From positions 6,469,519 through 6,533,518 of the forward strand of contig NZ_KB911581.1 in NCBI RefSeq assembly GCF_000383595.1: DNA of 64,000 nucleotides, given 5' to 3'. A model generated the notes under the pieces. It was given only the letters and a program-made list of their open reading frames with translations. It was not told the DNA's origin and did no database searches. The position numbers and the translations under genes are program-made. The stretch comes from Streptomyces bottropensis ATCC 25435 (GTDB taxonomy: Bacteria; Actinomycetota; Actinomycetes; Streptomycetales; Streptomycetaceae). Positions 23,914 to 31,634 of this stretch are shown here, in pieces; position 1 is the stretch's first letter; each line of letters opens with the position of its first letter.

Positions 23914-24393
23914 ATGATCGATGGGCCGTATTTCGTGCTGACGGTGCTGGGGCTGCTCGGGACGGCGATCGTGGCGGGCGTGTTCTGCGGGTTCTCGACG
24001 TTCGTGATGAAGGGGCTGGCGTCGTTGCCGCCCGCACAGGGTGTGGCGGCGATGCAGGCGATCAACGCGAGCGCGTTGACGCCGGCGTTCATGCTCGTGT
24101 TCATGGGTACGGCGGTGCTGTGTGCGGTGCTGGCCGTCGTGACGTTCGTGCTGTGGCCGGACGAGGGCAGGGTGGCACTGCTGCTGGGCAGTGCGCTGTT
24201 TCTGTTCGGCTCTTTCGGGGTCACGATGGTGGCGAACGTGCCGCGCAACGAGACGCTCGCCAAGCTGGACGCGGGTACGGCGGAGGCCGCCACGTACTGG
24301 CGTGAGTACGTGAGCCGGTGGACGACCTGGAACACCGTCCGGGCTGTCGCGTCGGCCGCGGCCGCCCTGTCGTATCTCCTCGCGCTGGCCTGA
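23914..24393 (+). CDS. DUF1772 (anthrone oxygenase-like) membrane protein
   Basis: 159 residues from ATG 23914 (GGGAG about 6 bases upstream). Four membrane helices: FVLTVLGLLGTAIVAGVFCG, ALTPAFMLVFMGTAVLCAVLAVV, VALLLGSALFLFGSFGVTMV and VRAVASAAAALSYLLALA. The NVPRNETLAKLD and YWREYVSRWTTWNTVR stretches are diagnostic for DUF1772, a family that includes anthrone oxygenases such as HypC/NoxB-type proteins of polyketide pathways. No polyketide genes are nearby, so a general oxidoreductase or unknown membrane role is as likely. Confidence 0.85.
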   Translation: MIDGPYFVLTVLGLLGTAIVAGVFCGFSTFVMKGLASLPPAQGVAAMQAINASALTPAFMLVFMGTAVLCAVLAVVTFVLWPDEGRVALLLGSALFLFGSFGVTMVANVPRNETLAKLDAGTAEAATYWREYVSRWTTWNTVRAVASAAAALSYLLALA

Positions 24394-24500
24394 GGCGGGG
24401 GCGGCGGGCGCGTCGTATCGTGGCGGGAAGAGAGCCGCCCGACGGCGTACAGCCTCGCGCTTCGCGCCCCCGTCCTCCTGCCCCTCAGCCCCGCGTGTTT

Positions 24501-24536
24501 CTCATGCCTCTCGTACCTCTCATGCCTCTCATGCCG
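24501..24536. repeat. Four copies of CTCATGCCT upstream of the GltD-like gene
   Basis: CTCATGCCT (24501), CTCGTACCT (24510), CTCATGCCT (24519) and CTCATGCCG (24528): a 9-bp unit in the spacer before the GltD-like gene, about 70 bases before its start. It may overlap the promoter region. Confidence 0.7.
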
Positions 24537-24607
24537 ATCCAGTCCGCCGGAGTACGGCCCTGTGCGGCCGTGCCCGTCCGCGTACGCCATACGTGAGGGA
24601 GACGGCC

Positions 24608-26095
24608 ATGGCCGATCCCAAGGGTTTTCTGACCACGCCGCGCGAGGAGTGGCGCCGTCGGCCTGTGGAGGAGCGGGTGCGGGACTGGGACGAGGTGTAT
24701 GTCCCGGGGGCGCTCCTGCCGATCGTCAGCAGACAGGCCGACCGGTGCATGGACTGCGGGGTTCCCTTCTGCCACGACGCCTGTCCGCTGGGCAATCTGA
24801 TCCCCGAGTGGAACGACCTCGTGTCACGGGAGGACTGGCGGGCGGCGAGCGACCGGCTGCACGCCACGAACAACTTTCCCGAGTTCACCGGACGGCTGTG
24901 TCCCGCGCCGTGCGAGGCGGGGTGCGTGCTGGCGATCAACCAGCCCGCGGTGACCATCAAGAACGTGGAGGTCGCCATCGCGGACCGGGCCTGGGAGGAC
25001 GGTTTCACACTCCCGCGCCCACCGGACCGGCTGTCCGGGAGGACGGTCGCCGTCGTCGGTTCCGGGCCCACCGGGCTGGCGGCGGCACAGCAGCTGACGC
25101 GGGCCGGGCACACGGTCGCCGTGTACGAACGGGCCGACCGGATCGGGGGGTTGCTGCGGTACGGGATCCCGGCGTTCAAGATGGAGAAGCGGCATCTGGA
25201 CCGGCGGCTGGAGCAGATGCGGGCGGAGGGAACGAAGTTCCGTACGTCGACCGCCGTCGGGAGGGACGTCGGCGCGGCCGAGCTGCGGGCCCGGTACGAC
25301 GCGGTGGTGATCGCCACGGGGGCCACGGCCTGGCGCGAACTGGACGTCCCCGGGCGGGAGTTGGGTGGGATTCATCAGGCGATGGAGTATCTGCCGCTGG
25401 CCGACCGGGTGTGCGAGGGGGACCTGGAGGTGTCGCCGCTGTCCGCGGCCGGGAAGCATGTGGTGATCGTCGGAGGTGGTGACACGGGGGCGGACTGTCT
25501 GGGGACGGCGGTGCGGGAAGGGGCCGCGTCCGTGACGCAGTTGGACATCTATCCGCTGCCGGAGGCGGAGCGTGACGAGGACCTCGATCCGTGGCCGACG
25601 TATCCGAAGGTCTACCGGCTCTCGGCGGCGCACGAGGAGGCGCGCGAGCTTCGGTCGGCGCCGGCGGCGGACGCGGACGCGCGACTCTTCGCGGCGTCCA
25701 CGCTCCGCTTCACCGGAGACGGGGCGGGGCATGTGCGGGCCTTGCACCTGGTCGAGGTCGATGGACGGCGGCAGGTCCGGCCCGGAACCGGGCGGTCGCT
25801 GCCCGTCGATCTGGTCCTGCTGGCCCTCGGGTTCTCCGGGCCGGACCGTCACGACGGGCTCGTCGAGCAGCTCGGGCTGGCGCTTGATCCGCGTGGGACG
25901 ATCACACGGGGACCGGACTTCTCGACCACCGTGCCCGGTGTGTACGCCGCTGGGGACGCCGCGCGCGGGCAGTCCCTCGTCGTCTGGGCGATCGCCGAGG
26001 GGCGCGCGGTGGCCGCCGCGGTCGACCGGCGGCTGACCGGCACGGGACGCCTGCCGGCACCGATCGGACCATACGACCGGCCCATGACGGCGTGA
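24608..26095 (+). CDS. gltD: GltD-like NADPH-dependent FeS/FAD oxidoreductase (glutamate synthase small subunit family)
   Basis: 495 residues from ATG 24608 (GGGAG upstream). The N-terminal FeS part has CMDCGVPFCHDACPLGN (C47, C50, C55, C59) and LCPAPCEAGC (C98, C102, C106). It is followed by an FAD loop GSGPTGLAAAQQL (151 on), an NADPH loop VGGGDTGADCLG, and the closing TTVPGVYAAGDAARGQSLVVWAI. In glutamate synthase this subunit passes electrons from NADPH to the GltB subunit. No gltB is next to it, so either it serves a distant GltB or it feeds another acceptor. Both flanking genes are unrelated. A 9-bp tandem repeat lies upstream. Confidence 0.88.
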   Translation: MADPKGFLTTPREEWRRRPVEERVRDWDEVYVPGALLPIVSRQADRCMDCGVPFCHDACPLGNLIPEWNDLVSREDWRAASDRLHATNNFPEFTGRLCPAPCEAGCVLAINQPAVTIKNVEVAIADRAWEDGFTLPRPPDRLSGRTVAVVGSGPTGLAAAQQLTRAGHTVAVYERADRIGGLLRYGIPAFKMEKRHLDRRLEQMRAEGTKFRTSTAVGRDVGAAELRARYDAVVIATGATAWRELDVPGRELGGIHQAMEYLPLADRVCEGDLEVSPLSAAGKHVVIVGGGDTGADCLGTAVREGAASVTQLDIYPLPEAERDEDLDPWPTYPKVYRLSAAHEEARELRSAPAADADARLFAASTLRFTGDGAGHVRALHLVEVDGRRQVRPGTGRSLPVDLVLLALGFSGPDRHDGLVEQLGLALDPRGTITRGPDFSTTVPGVYAAGDAARGQSLVVWAIAEGRAVAAAVDRRLTGTGRLPAPIGPYDRPMTA

Positions 26096-26225
26096 CCGGC
26101 CGGGGGCGGCATCGCATCGCCGGGCCGCGTCGCCAGGCCGCGTCGGCGTCGGCGGGATGACCTGGCGGAGTGATCTGCGGGGTGACCCGGCCGGGTGACC
26201 TGGCGGGGCGGCGGACCCGAGTGGG

Positions 26226-26798
26226 TCAGCGGGTGTCCGTGCCGGCTCGTTTGGCGGTGGAGAGGGCGATGCGGTTCCACGTGTTGATGGCGAAGATCAG
26301 GGCGAGGACATGGGCCAGTTCGGTGTCGTCGAAGTGGGTGGCGGCTTCCGCGTAGACGTCGTCGGGGACACCGGCGTCGGCGACGAGCGTGACCGCTTCG
26401 GTGAGGGCCAGCGCGGCCTGTTCGCGGGGGGTGAAGAAGTGCCGGGCCTCCCGCCAGACCGGGACCATGTGCAGCCGGTCCTCGCTCTCGCCGGCCTTGC
26501 GGGCGTCGTTGGTGTGCATGTGGAGGCAGTAGGCGCAGTGGTTGAGGTGGGAGGCGCGGATCTGGATCAGTTCCACCAGGGTCGGGTCGAGGCCCTCGCG
26601 GGCCGCAGCGTCGAAGCCGATGAGGGCCCGGAAGGTGTTCCGGGCGGACTTCGCGAAGTCGAGGCGGGGCGTGTTCACCGCGTTCGCCGCGCTGGTCGCG
26701 CCCGTCGCGTTCGCCGCGCCCGTCGCGTGTGTCGGGTCCGTCGCACCCGTCGCGCCCGTCACCGTGTCCATCGCGTTCTGCACCGTGTTCGTCGTCAT
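26226..26798 (-). CDS. Carboxymuconolactone decarboxylase/AhpD-like protein
   Basis: About 190 residues from ATG 26798. The AhpD-type core is LVELIQIRASHLNHCAYCLHMHTNDARKAG with the CxxC pair and the downstream His of alkylhydroperoxidase-like proteins, then TPREQAALALTEAVTLVAD and FDDTELAHVLALIFAINTWNRIALS. Such proteins reduce peroxides or serve as thiol antioxidants. The first 45 residues are a low-complexity Ala/Thr/Gly/Asn tract made by a GTCGCGCCC-like DNA repeat, so that part may be recent. The gene is divergent from a MocR regulator with only 47 bases between the starts; the regulator probably controls it. Confidence 0.88.
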   Translation of the reverse strand: MTTNTVQNAMDTVTGATGATDPTHATGAANATGATSAANAVNTPRLDFAKSARNTFRALIGFDAAAREGLDPTLVELIQIRASHLNHCAYCLHMHTNDARKAGESEDRLHMVPVWREARHFFTPREQAALALTEAVTLVADAGVPDDVYAEAATHFDDTELAHVLALIFAINTWNRIALSTAKRAGTDTR

Positions 26799-26806
26799 GA
26801 CCATGA

Positions 26807-26845
26807 ATCTATGACGGAGAAAGACCTGCCATAGGGTGCATTCTC
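26807..26845. promoter_or_regulatory. Divergent leaderless promoters with shared inverted repeat
   Basis: On the plus strand TAGGGT (26832-26837) ends 8 bases before the regulator ATG; on the minus strand TAGATT ends 7 bases before ATG 26798. Neither gene has a ribosome binding site, so both mRNAs are probably leaderless. CTATGAC and GCCATAG (one mismatch) form an inverted repeat that covers both -10 boxes, a natural operator for the MocR protein. Confidence 0.55.
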
Positions 26846-28258
26846 ATGGTGGATTCATGGGTCAATTCCGCGGAGCGGATCGGAGCCGATCTGCATCTCG
26901 AACTGTCCGGTCGGGGTGGGCGGCGGGCGGCGCTGATCCGGGCGTTGCGGGACGCGGTGCGCGGTGGGCGGCTCCCTCCCGGGACCCGGCTGCCCCCGTA
27001 CCGCTCGCTCGCCGCCGACCTGGGGATCGCCCGGAACACGGTCGCCGACGCCTACGCGGAGCTGGTCGCGGAGGGTTGGCTGACGGCGCGGCAGGGGTCG
27101 GGGACGCGGGTCGCCGAGCGGGCCGAGCCGTTGGACGTCCCCGCGCGCAGGTCCCGGGAGGCACATCCACGCGTGCGTGGGCCTCGGCACGATCTGCGGC
27201 AGGGTACTCCGGACGCGTCGGCGTTCCCGAGGACGGCCTGGTCGGCGTCGTATCGCAGGGCGTTGGCGCAGGCGCCCAACGAGGTGTTCGGGCCCGGTGA
27301 CCCGGCCGGCCGGATCGAGCTGAGGGAGGCGCTCACCGAGTACCTGGCACGCGCGCGGGGCGTGCGGGCCGAGCCCTCGCGGATCGTGGTCTGCTCCGGC
27401 TTCGCGCACGCGCTGCGGCTGCTGTTCCACGGCCGGGTGCTGCGGGGGCCGCTGGCCGTGGAGTCGTACGGGCTGGGTTTCCATCGTGAGCTGCTGTCGG
27501 CGGGCTCCGTACGGACGGTTCCGTTGCCGCTCGACGAGGACGGTGCCCGGGTGGACGGGCTGGGCCGGGAGCGGGCCGTGCTGCTCACGCCGGCGCATCA
27601 GTTCCCCACCGGCGGTCCGCTGCATCCCGTCCGGCGGTCCGCTGTCGTGGACTGGGCACGCGCGCGTGGGGGGCTGATTCTGGAGGACGACTACGACGGG
27701 GAGTTCCGCTACGACCGTAAGCCCGTCGGGGCCCTTCAGGGTCTGGATCCCGAACGGGTCGTGCACATCGGTTCGGTGAGCAAGAGCCTGTCGCCGGCGT
27801 TGCGCCTGGGGTGGATGGTGCTGCCGGAGCGGTACGTGGGCGCCGTGCTGGAGGCCAAGGGGGAGCGGGAGGCGTGGGCGAGTGTGCCGGAGCAGCTGGC
27901 GCTCGCGGACTTCGTGGTCTCCGGGGCGTACGACCGTCATGTGCGGCGTATGCGGCAGCGGTACCGGGCGCGGCGGGACCGCCTTGTCGCGGCCCTCGCC
28001 GCGCACGCGCCGCACGTCGAGGTCACCGGGATCGCCGCCGGACTGCACGCCGTGCTGCGGTTGCCGCCCGGTACCGAGCGCTCCGCGGTGAAGGCGGCGG
28101 TCTGGCGGGGCGTCGCGCTCGACGGTCTGTCGGAGTTCCGGCATCCGGAGGCCGTGGGGGACGCGCCGGACGGGCTCGTCGTGGGGTACGCGACGCCCCC
28201 GGAGCACGCGTACGGCGCGGCGGTCGAGGCGCTGTGCGGGGTGTTGCCGCCCGGGTGA
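26846..28258 (+). CDS. MocR-type GntR/aminotransferase-fold transcription regulator
   Basis: 470 residues: an N-terminal GntR winged helix (ALIRALRDAVRGGRLPPGTRLP, RSLAADLGIARNTVADAYAELVAEGWL) and a fold-type I PLP domain. PLP marks are EDDYDGEFRYDRKP and the Schiff-base Lys in GSVSKSLSPALRLGW. MocR proteins use PLP or a derived aldimine as signal. PdxR-type members switch on vitamin B6 synthesis, others control GABA or other amine use. No pdx gene is adjacent; the divergent AhpD-like gene is the obvious target. The ATG is preceded by a -10 box and no ribosome binding site. The 3' end merges into duplicated short repeats. Confidence 0.92.
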   Translation: MVDSWVNSAERIGADLHLELSGRGGRRAALIRALRDAVRGGRLPPGTRLPPYRSLAADLGIARNTVADAYAELVAEGWLTARQGSGTRVAERAEPLDVPARRSREAHPRVRGPRHDLRQGTPDASAFPRTAWSASYRRALAQAPNEVFGPGDPAGRIELREALTEYLARARGVRAEPSRIVVCSGFAHALRLLFHGRVLRGPLAVESYGLGFHRELLSAGSVRTVPLPLDEDGARVDGLGRERAVLLTPAHQFPTGGPLHPVRRSAVVDWARARGGLILEDDYDGEFRYDRKPVGALQGLDPERVVHIGSVSKSLSPALRLGWMVLPERYVGAVLEAKGEREAWASVPEQLALADFVVSGAYDRHVRRMRQRYRARRDRLVAALAAHAPHVEVTGIAAGLHAVLRLPPGTERSAVKAAVWRGVALDGLSEFRHPEAVGDAPDGLVVGYATPPEHAYGAAVEALCGVLPPG

Positions 28259-28270
28259 GGGGTGCTGCCC

Positions 28271-28340
28271 TCCGGGTGATCCGCTCCGGGTGATCCGCTC
28301 CCTCACACCCGAGCGCGCCCCCCACACCCGAGCGCGCCCC
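28271..28340. repeat. Two small direct duplications after the MocR gene
   Basis: TCCGGGTGATCCGC occurs twice head to tail (28271-28284, 28285-28298). CACACCCGAGCGCGCCCC occurs twice a few bases later (about 28304 and 28323). They sit just after the stop codon, between convergent genes. Confidence 0.65.
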
Positions 28341-28454
28341 CGCGCGCGACCGTGTGCATGCGCCGCGACCACATACGTGCGCCGCGACCGACGTGCGTGC
28401 GCGGCGCGTGCCGGGAAGGTCGCGCCGCGCTCGTGCGTGACCGTCCGCGAAGCC

Positions 28455-29258
28455 CTACGGCTTGCGCGCCACCGCCCCGTATCCCGGGATGATCCCGTCG
28501 TCCTGACCCGGGACGGGTTCGCCGAGTTCGGGGTGCCAGTGCTGGGGCACCTCGACGCCGGGGTCGACCAGTTCGAGGCCGTCGAAGAAGCGGGTGAACT
28601 CCGCACGGGAGCGCAGGGCCAGGGTGACGCCCGCGGCCTTGAGCTTCTCGGTCGCGGCCCTGGACTCCTCGGGGGTGAAGTCGGCGGTGGCGTGCGAGAG
28701 GACGAGGTAGCTGCCGGAGGGCAGTTCGGACATCAGCCGCTGGACCAGGGTGTGCGCGCCGTCCTCGTCGGAGACGAAGTGCAGCAGCGCGATCAGCGAG
28801 AGCGCCACGGGCCGGTCGAAGTCCAGGATCTTCCTGGCGCCTTCGACGACGGCGTGCGGGTCGCGCACGTCGGCCTGCAGATACTCGGTGCGCCCCTCGG
28901 GCGTACCGCGCAGCAGGGCGGCCGCGTGGGCCAGCACGATGGGATCGTTGTCGCAGTAGACGACGTGCGCATCGGGGGTGACGCGCTGGGCGATCTGGTG
29001 CAGGTTCGGCTCGGTCGGGATGCCGGTGCCGATGTCGAGGAACTGCCGTACGCCGTTCTCCGTGAGCCAGCGCGTGGAGCGGTGCATGAAGGCCCGGTTG
29101 ACCTGTGCCATCACCGGCACCCGGGGATCGAGGGCCAGCATCTGCCTGCCCATGGCCTCGTCGACGGGGTAGTTGTCCTTGCCGCCGAGGTACCAGTCGT
29201 ACATACGCGCGGGGTGGGGTCTGCTCGTGTCGATCTCGACGGGGGGACTCCCGTTCAT
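28455..29258 (-). CDS. DUF574/SAV2177-family SAM-dependent methyltransferase
   Basis: 267 residues from ATG 29258, chosen because GGAG lies 6 bases upstream; ATG 29270 gives four more residues. The family opening IDTSRPHPARMYDWYLGGKDNYPVDE is unmistakable (shown in overlapping parts: IDTSRPHPARMYDW, LGGKDNYPVDE). The SAM motif is FLDIGTGIPTEPNLHQIA, followed by VVYCDNDPIVLAHA and ALLHFVSDEDG. This family is greatly expanded in Streptomyces and often sits beside DUF397 and WhiJ-like genes, as it does here. Substrates are unknown. Confidence 0.9.
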   Translation of the reverse strand: MNGSPPVEIDTSRPHPARMYDWYLGGKDNYPVDEAMGRQMLALDPRVPVMAQVNRAFMHRSTRWLTENGVRQFLDIGTGIPTEPNLHQIAQRVTPDAHVVYCDNDPIVLAHAAALLRGTPEGRTEYLQADVRDPHAVVEGARKILDFDRPVALSLIALLHFVSDEDGAHTLVQRLMSELPSGSYLVLSHATADFTPEESRAATEKLKAAGVTLALRSRAEFTRFFDGLELVDPGVEVPQHWHPELGEPVPGQDDGIIPGYGAVARKP

Positions 29259-29349
29259 GACGAACTCCATGGGAACGAGCGGCGGCAGGTGATCAACTCA
29301 AGGCCAACATAGGGAAAGCGACTGAACAACAGGGAGGACGCAACAGGCC

Positions 29350-29628
29350 TCAGGACAGGAGGAAGTCGGCCACCCCCGCCTTGGCGCCCTGGATGAAGGC
29401 GTTCATCTCGTCGGGTGTGTAGATCAGTGCCGGTCCGTCGGGGTCGGTGGACTGCCGTACGGCGATGCGGCCGTCGGCGAGCTTCATGGCCTCCAGACAG
29501 TTGCCGCCGTTGCCTCCGCTCCAGGGCTTGTGCCAGCCCTCGCTGCCGAGTTCCCGGGCGGGCATGCCGTTGTAGACGCGTGTGTGCGACTGCTTGCGCG
29601 TGCGCGACTGCGACTTGACGAGTTCCAT
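29350..29628 (-). CDS. DUF397 protein
   Basis: 92 residues. The DUF397 core is WHKPWSGGNGGNCLEAMKLADG, IAVRQSTDPDGPALIYTPDEMNAFIQGAKAGV. DUF397 proteins are small partners encoded next to Scr1/WhiJ-type helix-turn-helix regulators in Streptomyces. In studied pairs they counteract or modify the DNA-binding protein and can act as a toxin-antitoxin-like couple. Here the gene starts 9 bases after the regulator stop without a strong ribosome binding site, so it is translationally coupled. The basic N-terminal extension (KSQSRTRKQSHTRV) is unusual for the family. Confidence 0.92.
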   Translation of the reverse strand: MELVKSQSRTRKQSHTRVYNGMPARELGSEGWHKPWSGGNGGNCLEAMKLADGRIAVRQSTDPDGPALIYTPDEMNAFIQGAKAGVADFLLS

Positions 29629-29637
29629 TCGGTGTCT

Positions 29638-30498
29638 TCAGAGCTCCTTGCGGAGATCCCTGAGGATCTCCTTCGTGCGTTGTGCCGTGGCGGCCTGCGC
29701 CGCCATGCGGTCCATGACCTCGAGGTGGGTCGCCACCTCGGAGCGGTCGTCCAGATAGACGGCGCCGGTCAGGTACTCGCTGTAGACCATGTCCGGAAGT
29801 TCGGGCATGGCGAAACGGAACAGGACGAACGGCCCGTAGGTGCCGGGGTGCGGTCCTGTGTCGAAGGGGGCGACCTGGAGCGTGACATGGGTCAGCTCCA
29901 TGGCCTCCAGCAGTCGGTCGATCTGGGCGCGCATGACCGCCGGTCCTCCGACGGAGCGGCGCAGGACGGTCTCGTCCATCACGCACCACAGCCGGGGCGC
30001 GTCCTCACGGGTGAGCAGTTCCTGCCGTTGCATGCGCAGGGCGACATGGCGCTCGATGTCCTCGGGCTTGGTCTGGCCGATGGCGCCCGAGGTCATGACG
30101 CCGCGCGCGTAGTCCTCGGTCTGCAGCAGGCCGGGGACGAAGTGGGGGTCGTAGCCGCGGATCAGGCCGGCCGCGCCCTCCAGGCTGACGTACATGGAGA
30201 ACCAGCCCGGCAGGATGTCGTGGTAGCGCTGCCACCAGCCGGGCTTGTTGGCGTCCTCGGCGAGCCGGACGAAGGTCTCGGCCTCTTCGTCGGCGACCCC
30301 GTACGCCTTCAACAGGAGCTGGAGGTAGGGGATTTTGAGGGCGACCTCGGCGGTCTCCATGCGGCGGACGGTGGCGGCGGCGACGTGCAGGATGCGTCCG
30401 GCCTCCTCGCGCCGGATGCCCGCGCGCTCACGCAGGTCCAGCAGCCGCCGGCCCAGCACGACCTGGCCGACCGTCGGCGCGGACCGCGGCTCGCTCAT
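29638..30498 (-). CDS. WhiJ/Scr1-type XRE helix-turn-helix regulator
   Basis: 286 residues from ATG 30498 (GAGAGGGGCGAG upstream). The XRE domain is at about 11-70: VLGRRLLDLRERAGIRREEAGRIL, VAAATVRRMETAEVAL. The rest is the DUF5753 domain, recognisable by EGAAGLIRGYDPHFVPGLLQT, YARGVM, MQRQELLT, MDETVLRRSVGG, VTLQVAPFDTGPHPGTYGPF and VYSEYLTGAVYLDDRSEV. These regulators affect sporulation and antibiotic genes in Streptomyces. The divergent ATPase gene and downstream DUF397 gene complete the common triad; twin palindromes next to the ATPase start are likely binding sites. Confidence 0.92.
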   Translation of the reverse strand: MSEPRSAPTVGQVVLGRRLLDLRERAGIRREEAGRILHVAAATVRRMETAEVALKIPYLQLLLKAYGVADEEAETFVRLAEDANKPGWWQRYHDILPGWFSMYVSLEGAAGLIRGYDPHFVPGLLQTEDYARGVMTSGAIGQTKPEDIERHVALRMQRQELLTREDAPRLWCVMDETVLRRSVGGPAVMRAQIDRLLEAMELTHVTLQVAPFDTGPHPGTYGPFVLFRFAMPELPDMVYSEYLTGAVYLDDRSEVATHLEVMDRMAAQAATAQRTKEILRDLRKEL

Positions 30499-30721
30499 CT
30501 CGCCCCTCTCTTCTCTGACTCTGCGCTGACCTACGTCGATTCCCGGCCCGTCGGGTTCCGGCAGCCGGGCGGCGCTGTTTCGGGCCTCGCGCGCCGCGCG
30601 TGGCCGTGTACGCAAACGAACACTGTGCGTGCTTAAGAACGTTGTGCGAGGGATTTCCAACTGGCGCCGCTACACGTGCTGTTGCGTGCAGTGTGCCACG
30701 GCCGTTCAGAGAGTCATACGG

Positions 30722-30757
30722 CACTCTGCAATTTTCAGAGTGACACTTGCCAAGTGT
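30722..30757. promoter_or_regulatory. Twin palindromes upstream of the ATPase gene
   Basis: Two adjacent perfect inverted repeats: CACTCTG (30722-30728) with CAGAGTG (30736-30742) around a 7-base A/T-rich centre, and ACACTTG (30743-30749) with CAAGTGT (30751-30757) around one base. They end 16 bases before GTG 30774, in the promoter zone between the ATPase and the XRE regulator. Confidence 0.7.
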
Positions 30758-30773
30758 TCACGGCGGGGCGATA

Positions 30774-31634
30774 GTGGCAAGCGTGATTCCGCCCCCTGCG
30801 CCGTTAGGAACAGACGCCGCCGGAGACCGTGTCGGTCCCGGTCCGGCCGCCGGGGCGCGCCCCGAGACAATCGCCGAGCGCCGGTTTCGATTCGAGCTGG
30901 CCGCGCACCCGGGTGCGGTGGCCCAGGCTCGGCGTGTGACCCGTACCCAGCTCACCGGCTGGGCCGTCTGCGAGGACACCTGCGACACGGCCGCCCTGGT
31001 CGTGTCCGAGCTGGTGACCAACGCGATCGTGCACACCGCCAGCACTCAGATCGTCTGCGAACTGCTGGACGGCGACGAGCTGGTGCGCATAGCGGTACGG
31101 GACGAGGGCTGTGCGCCCGGTGAACCGCACCCCTCGCCGCAGCGACCGGAGGAGGAACATGGCAGAGGACTGCTCCTCATAGAGTCGCTCTGTCGTTCCT
31201 GGGGGGCGCAGCCGGTCGGTCTGGGGCTCCTGGTGTGGGCGGACGTGCCGCGCGGGCTAGCCGACGCGGTCTCCCCCGACCTGGGCGCGAGCGCGGTGAC
31301 CGTCACCAGCCTGCCCCCCGCGGCGGACACGGCGGCCCGGTCCGACCTGGGCTGGGGCGCGAAGAAGCCGCCGCCGGAGGGCCGGGAGGCCGAGCCGGAG
31401 GCCTTCCGCCGCACGGGTGCCGACGGTCTCGGCGGTGGTGCCGGAGCCCGCAGGGACACCGCGACCCGCCGGGGTGGCGAGACCCGCCGGGATGGCGAGA
31501 CCCGTGGAGGGACCGAGGTCCGCAGGGGCATCGCGGGCCTCGCGGTGGCCGGGGGTCGCCCGGGTACGGAGAGTCGTCGGGAAGTCGAGGTCCGGCCCGA
31601 AGTCGGACGCTGGTCGGGGGCCGAATGGGTGTGA
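30774..31634 (+). CDS. ATP-binding protein, RsbW-like anti-sigma kinase fold
   Basis: 286 residues from GTG 30774 (GTG 30783 is an alternative). The GHKL/HATPase core lies at about 40-160: the N box VVSELVTNAIVHT, the D-containing box IAVRDEGCAP and the glycine-rich lid EEHGRGLLLIESL. There is no receptor or phosphoacceptor domain, as in the many Streptomyces RsbW-like proteins. The last 110 residues are a low-complexity Arg/Gly/Thr tail (TATRRGGETRRDGETRGG) of repetitive DNA. Divergent from the XRE-DUF397 pair, it forms the usual triad; its partner may be that regulator or a distant sigma factor. Confidence 0.85.
   Translation: MASVIPPPAPLGTDAAGDRVGPGPAAGARPETIAERRFRFELAAHPGAVAQARRVTRTQLTGWAVCEDTCDTAALVVSELVTNAIVHTASTQIVCELLDGDELVRIAVRDEGCAPGEPHPSPQRPEEEHGRGLLLIESLCRSWGAQPVGLGLLVWADVPRGLADAVSPDLGASAVTVTSLPPAADTAARSDLGWGAKKPPPEGREAEPEAFRRTGADGLGGGAGARRDTATRRGGETRRDGETRGGTEVRRGIAGLAVAGGRPGTESRREVEVRPEVGRWSGAEWV

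Noticed and set aside
23847..24590. Minus-strand protein with DRHERHERYERHEKH repeats
   Set aside because: It is the reverse reading of the 9-bp CTCATGCCT array and of the DUF1772 gene; no start signal or conserved domain.
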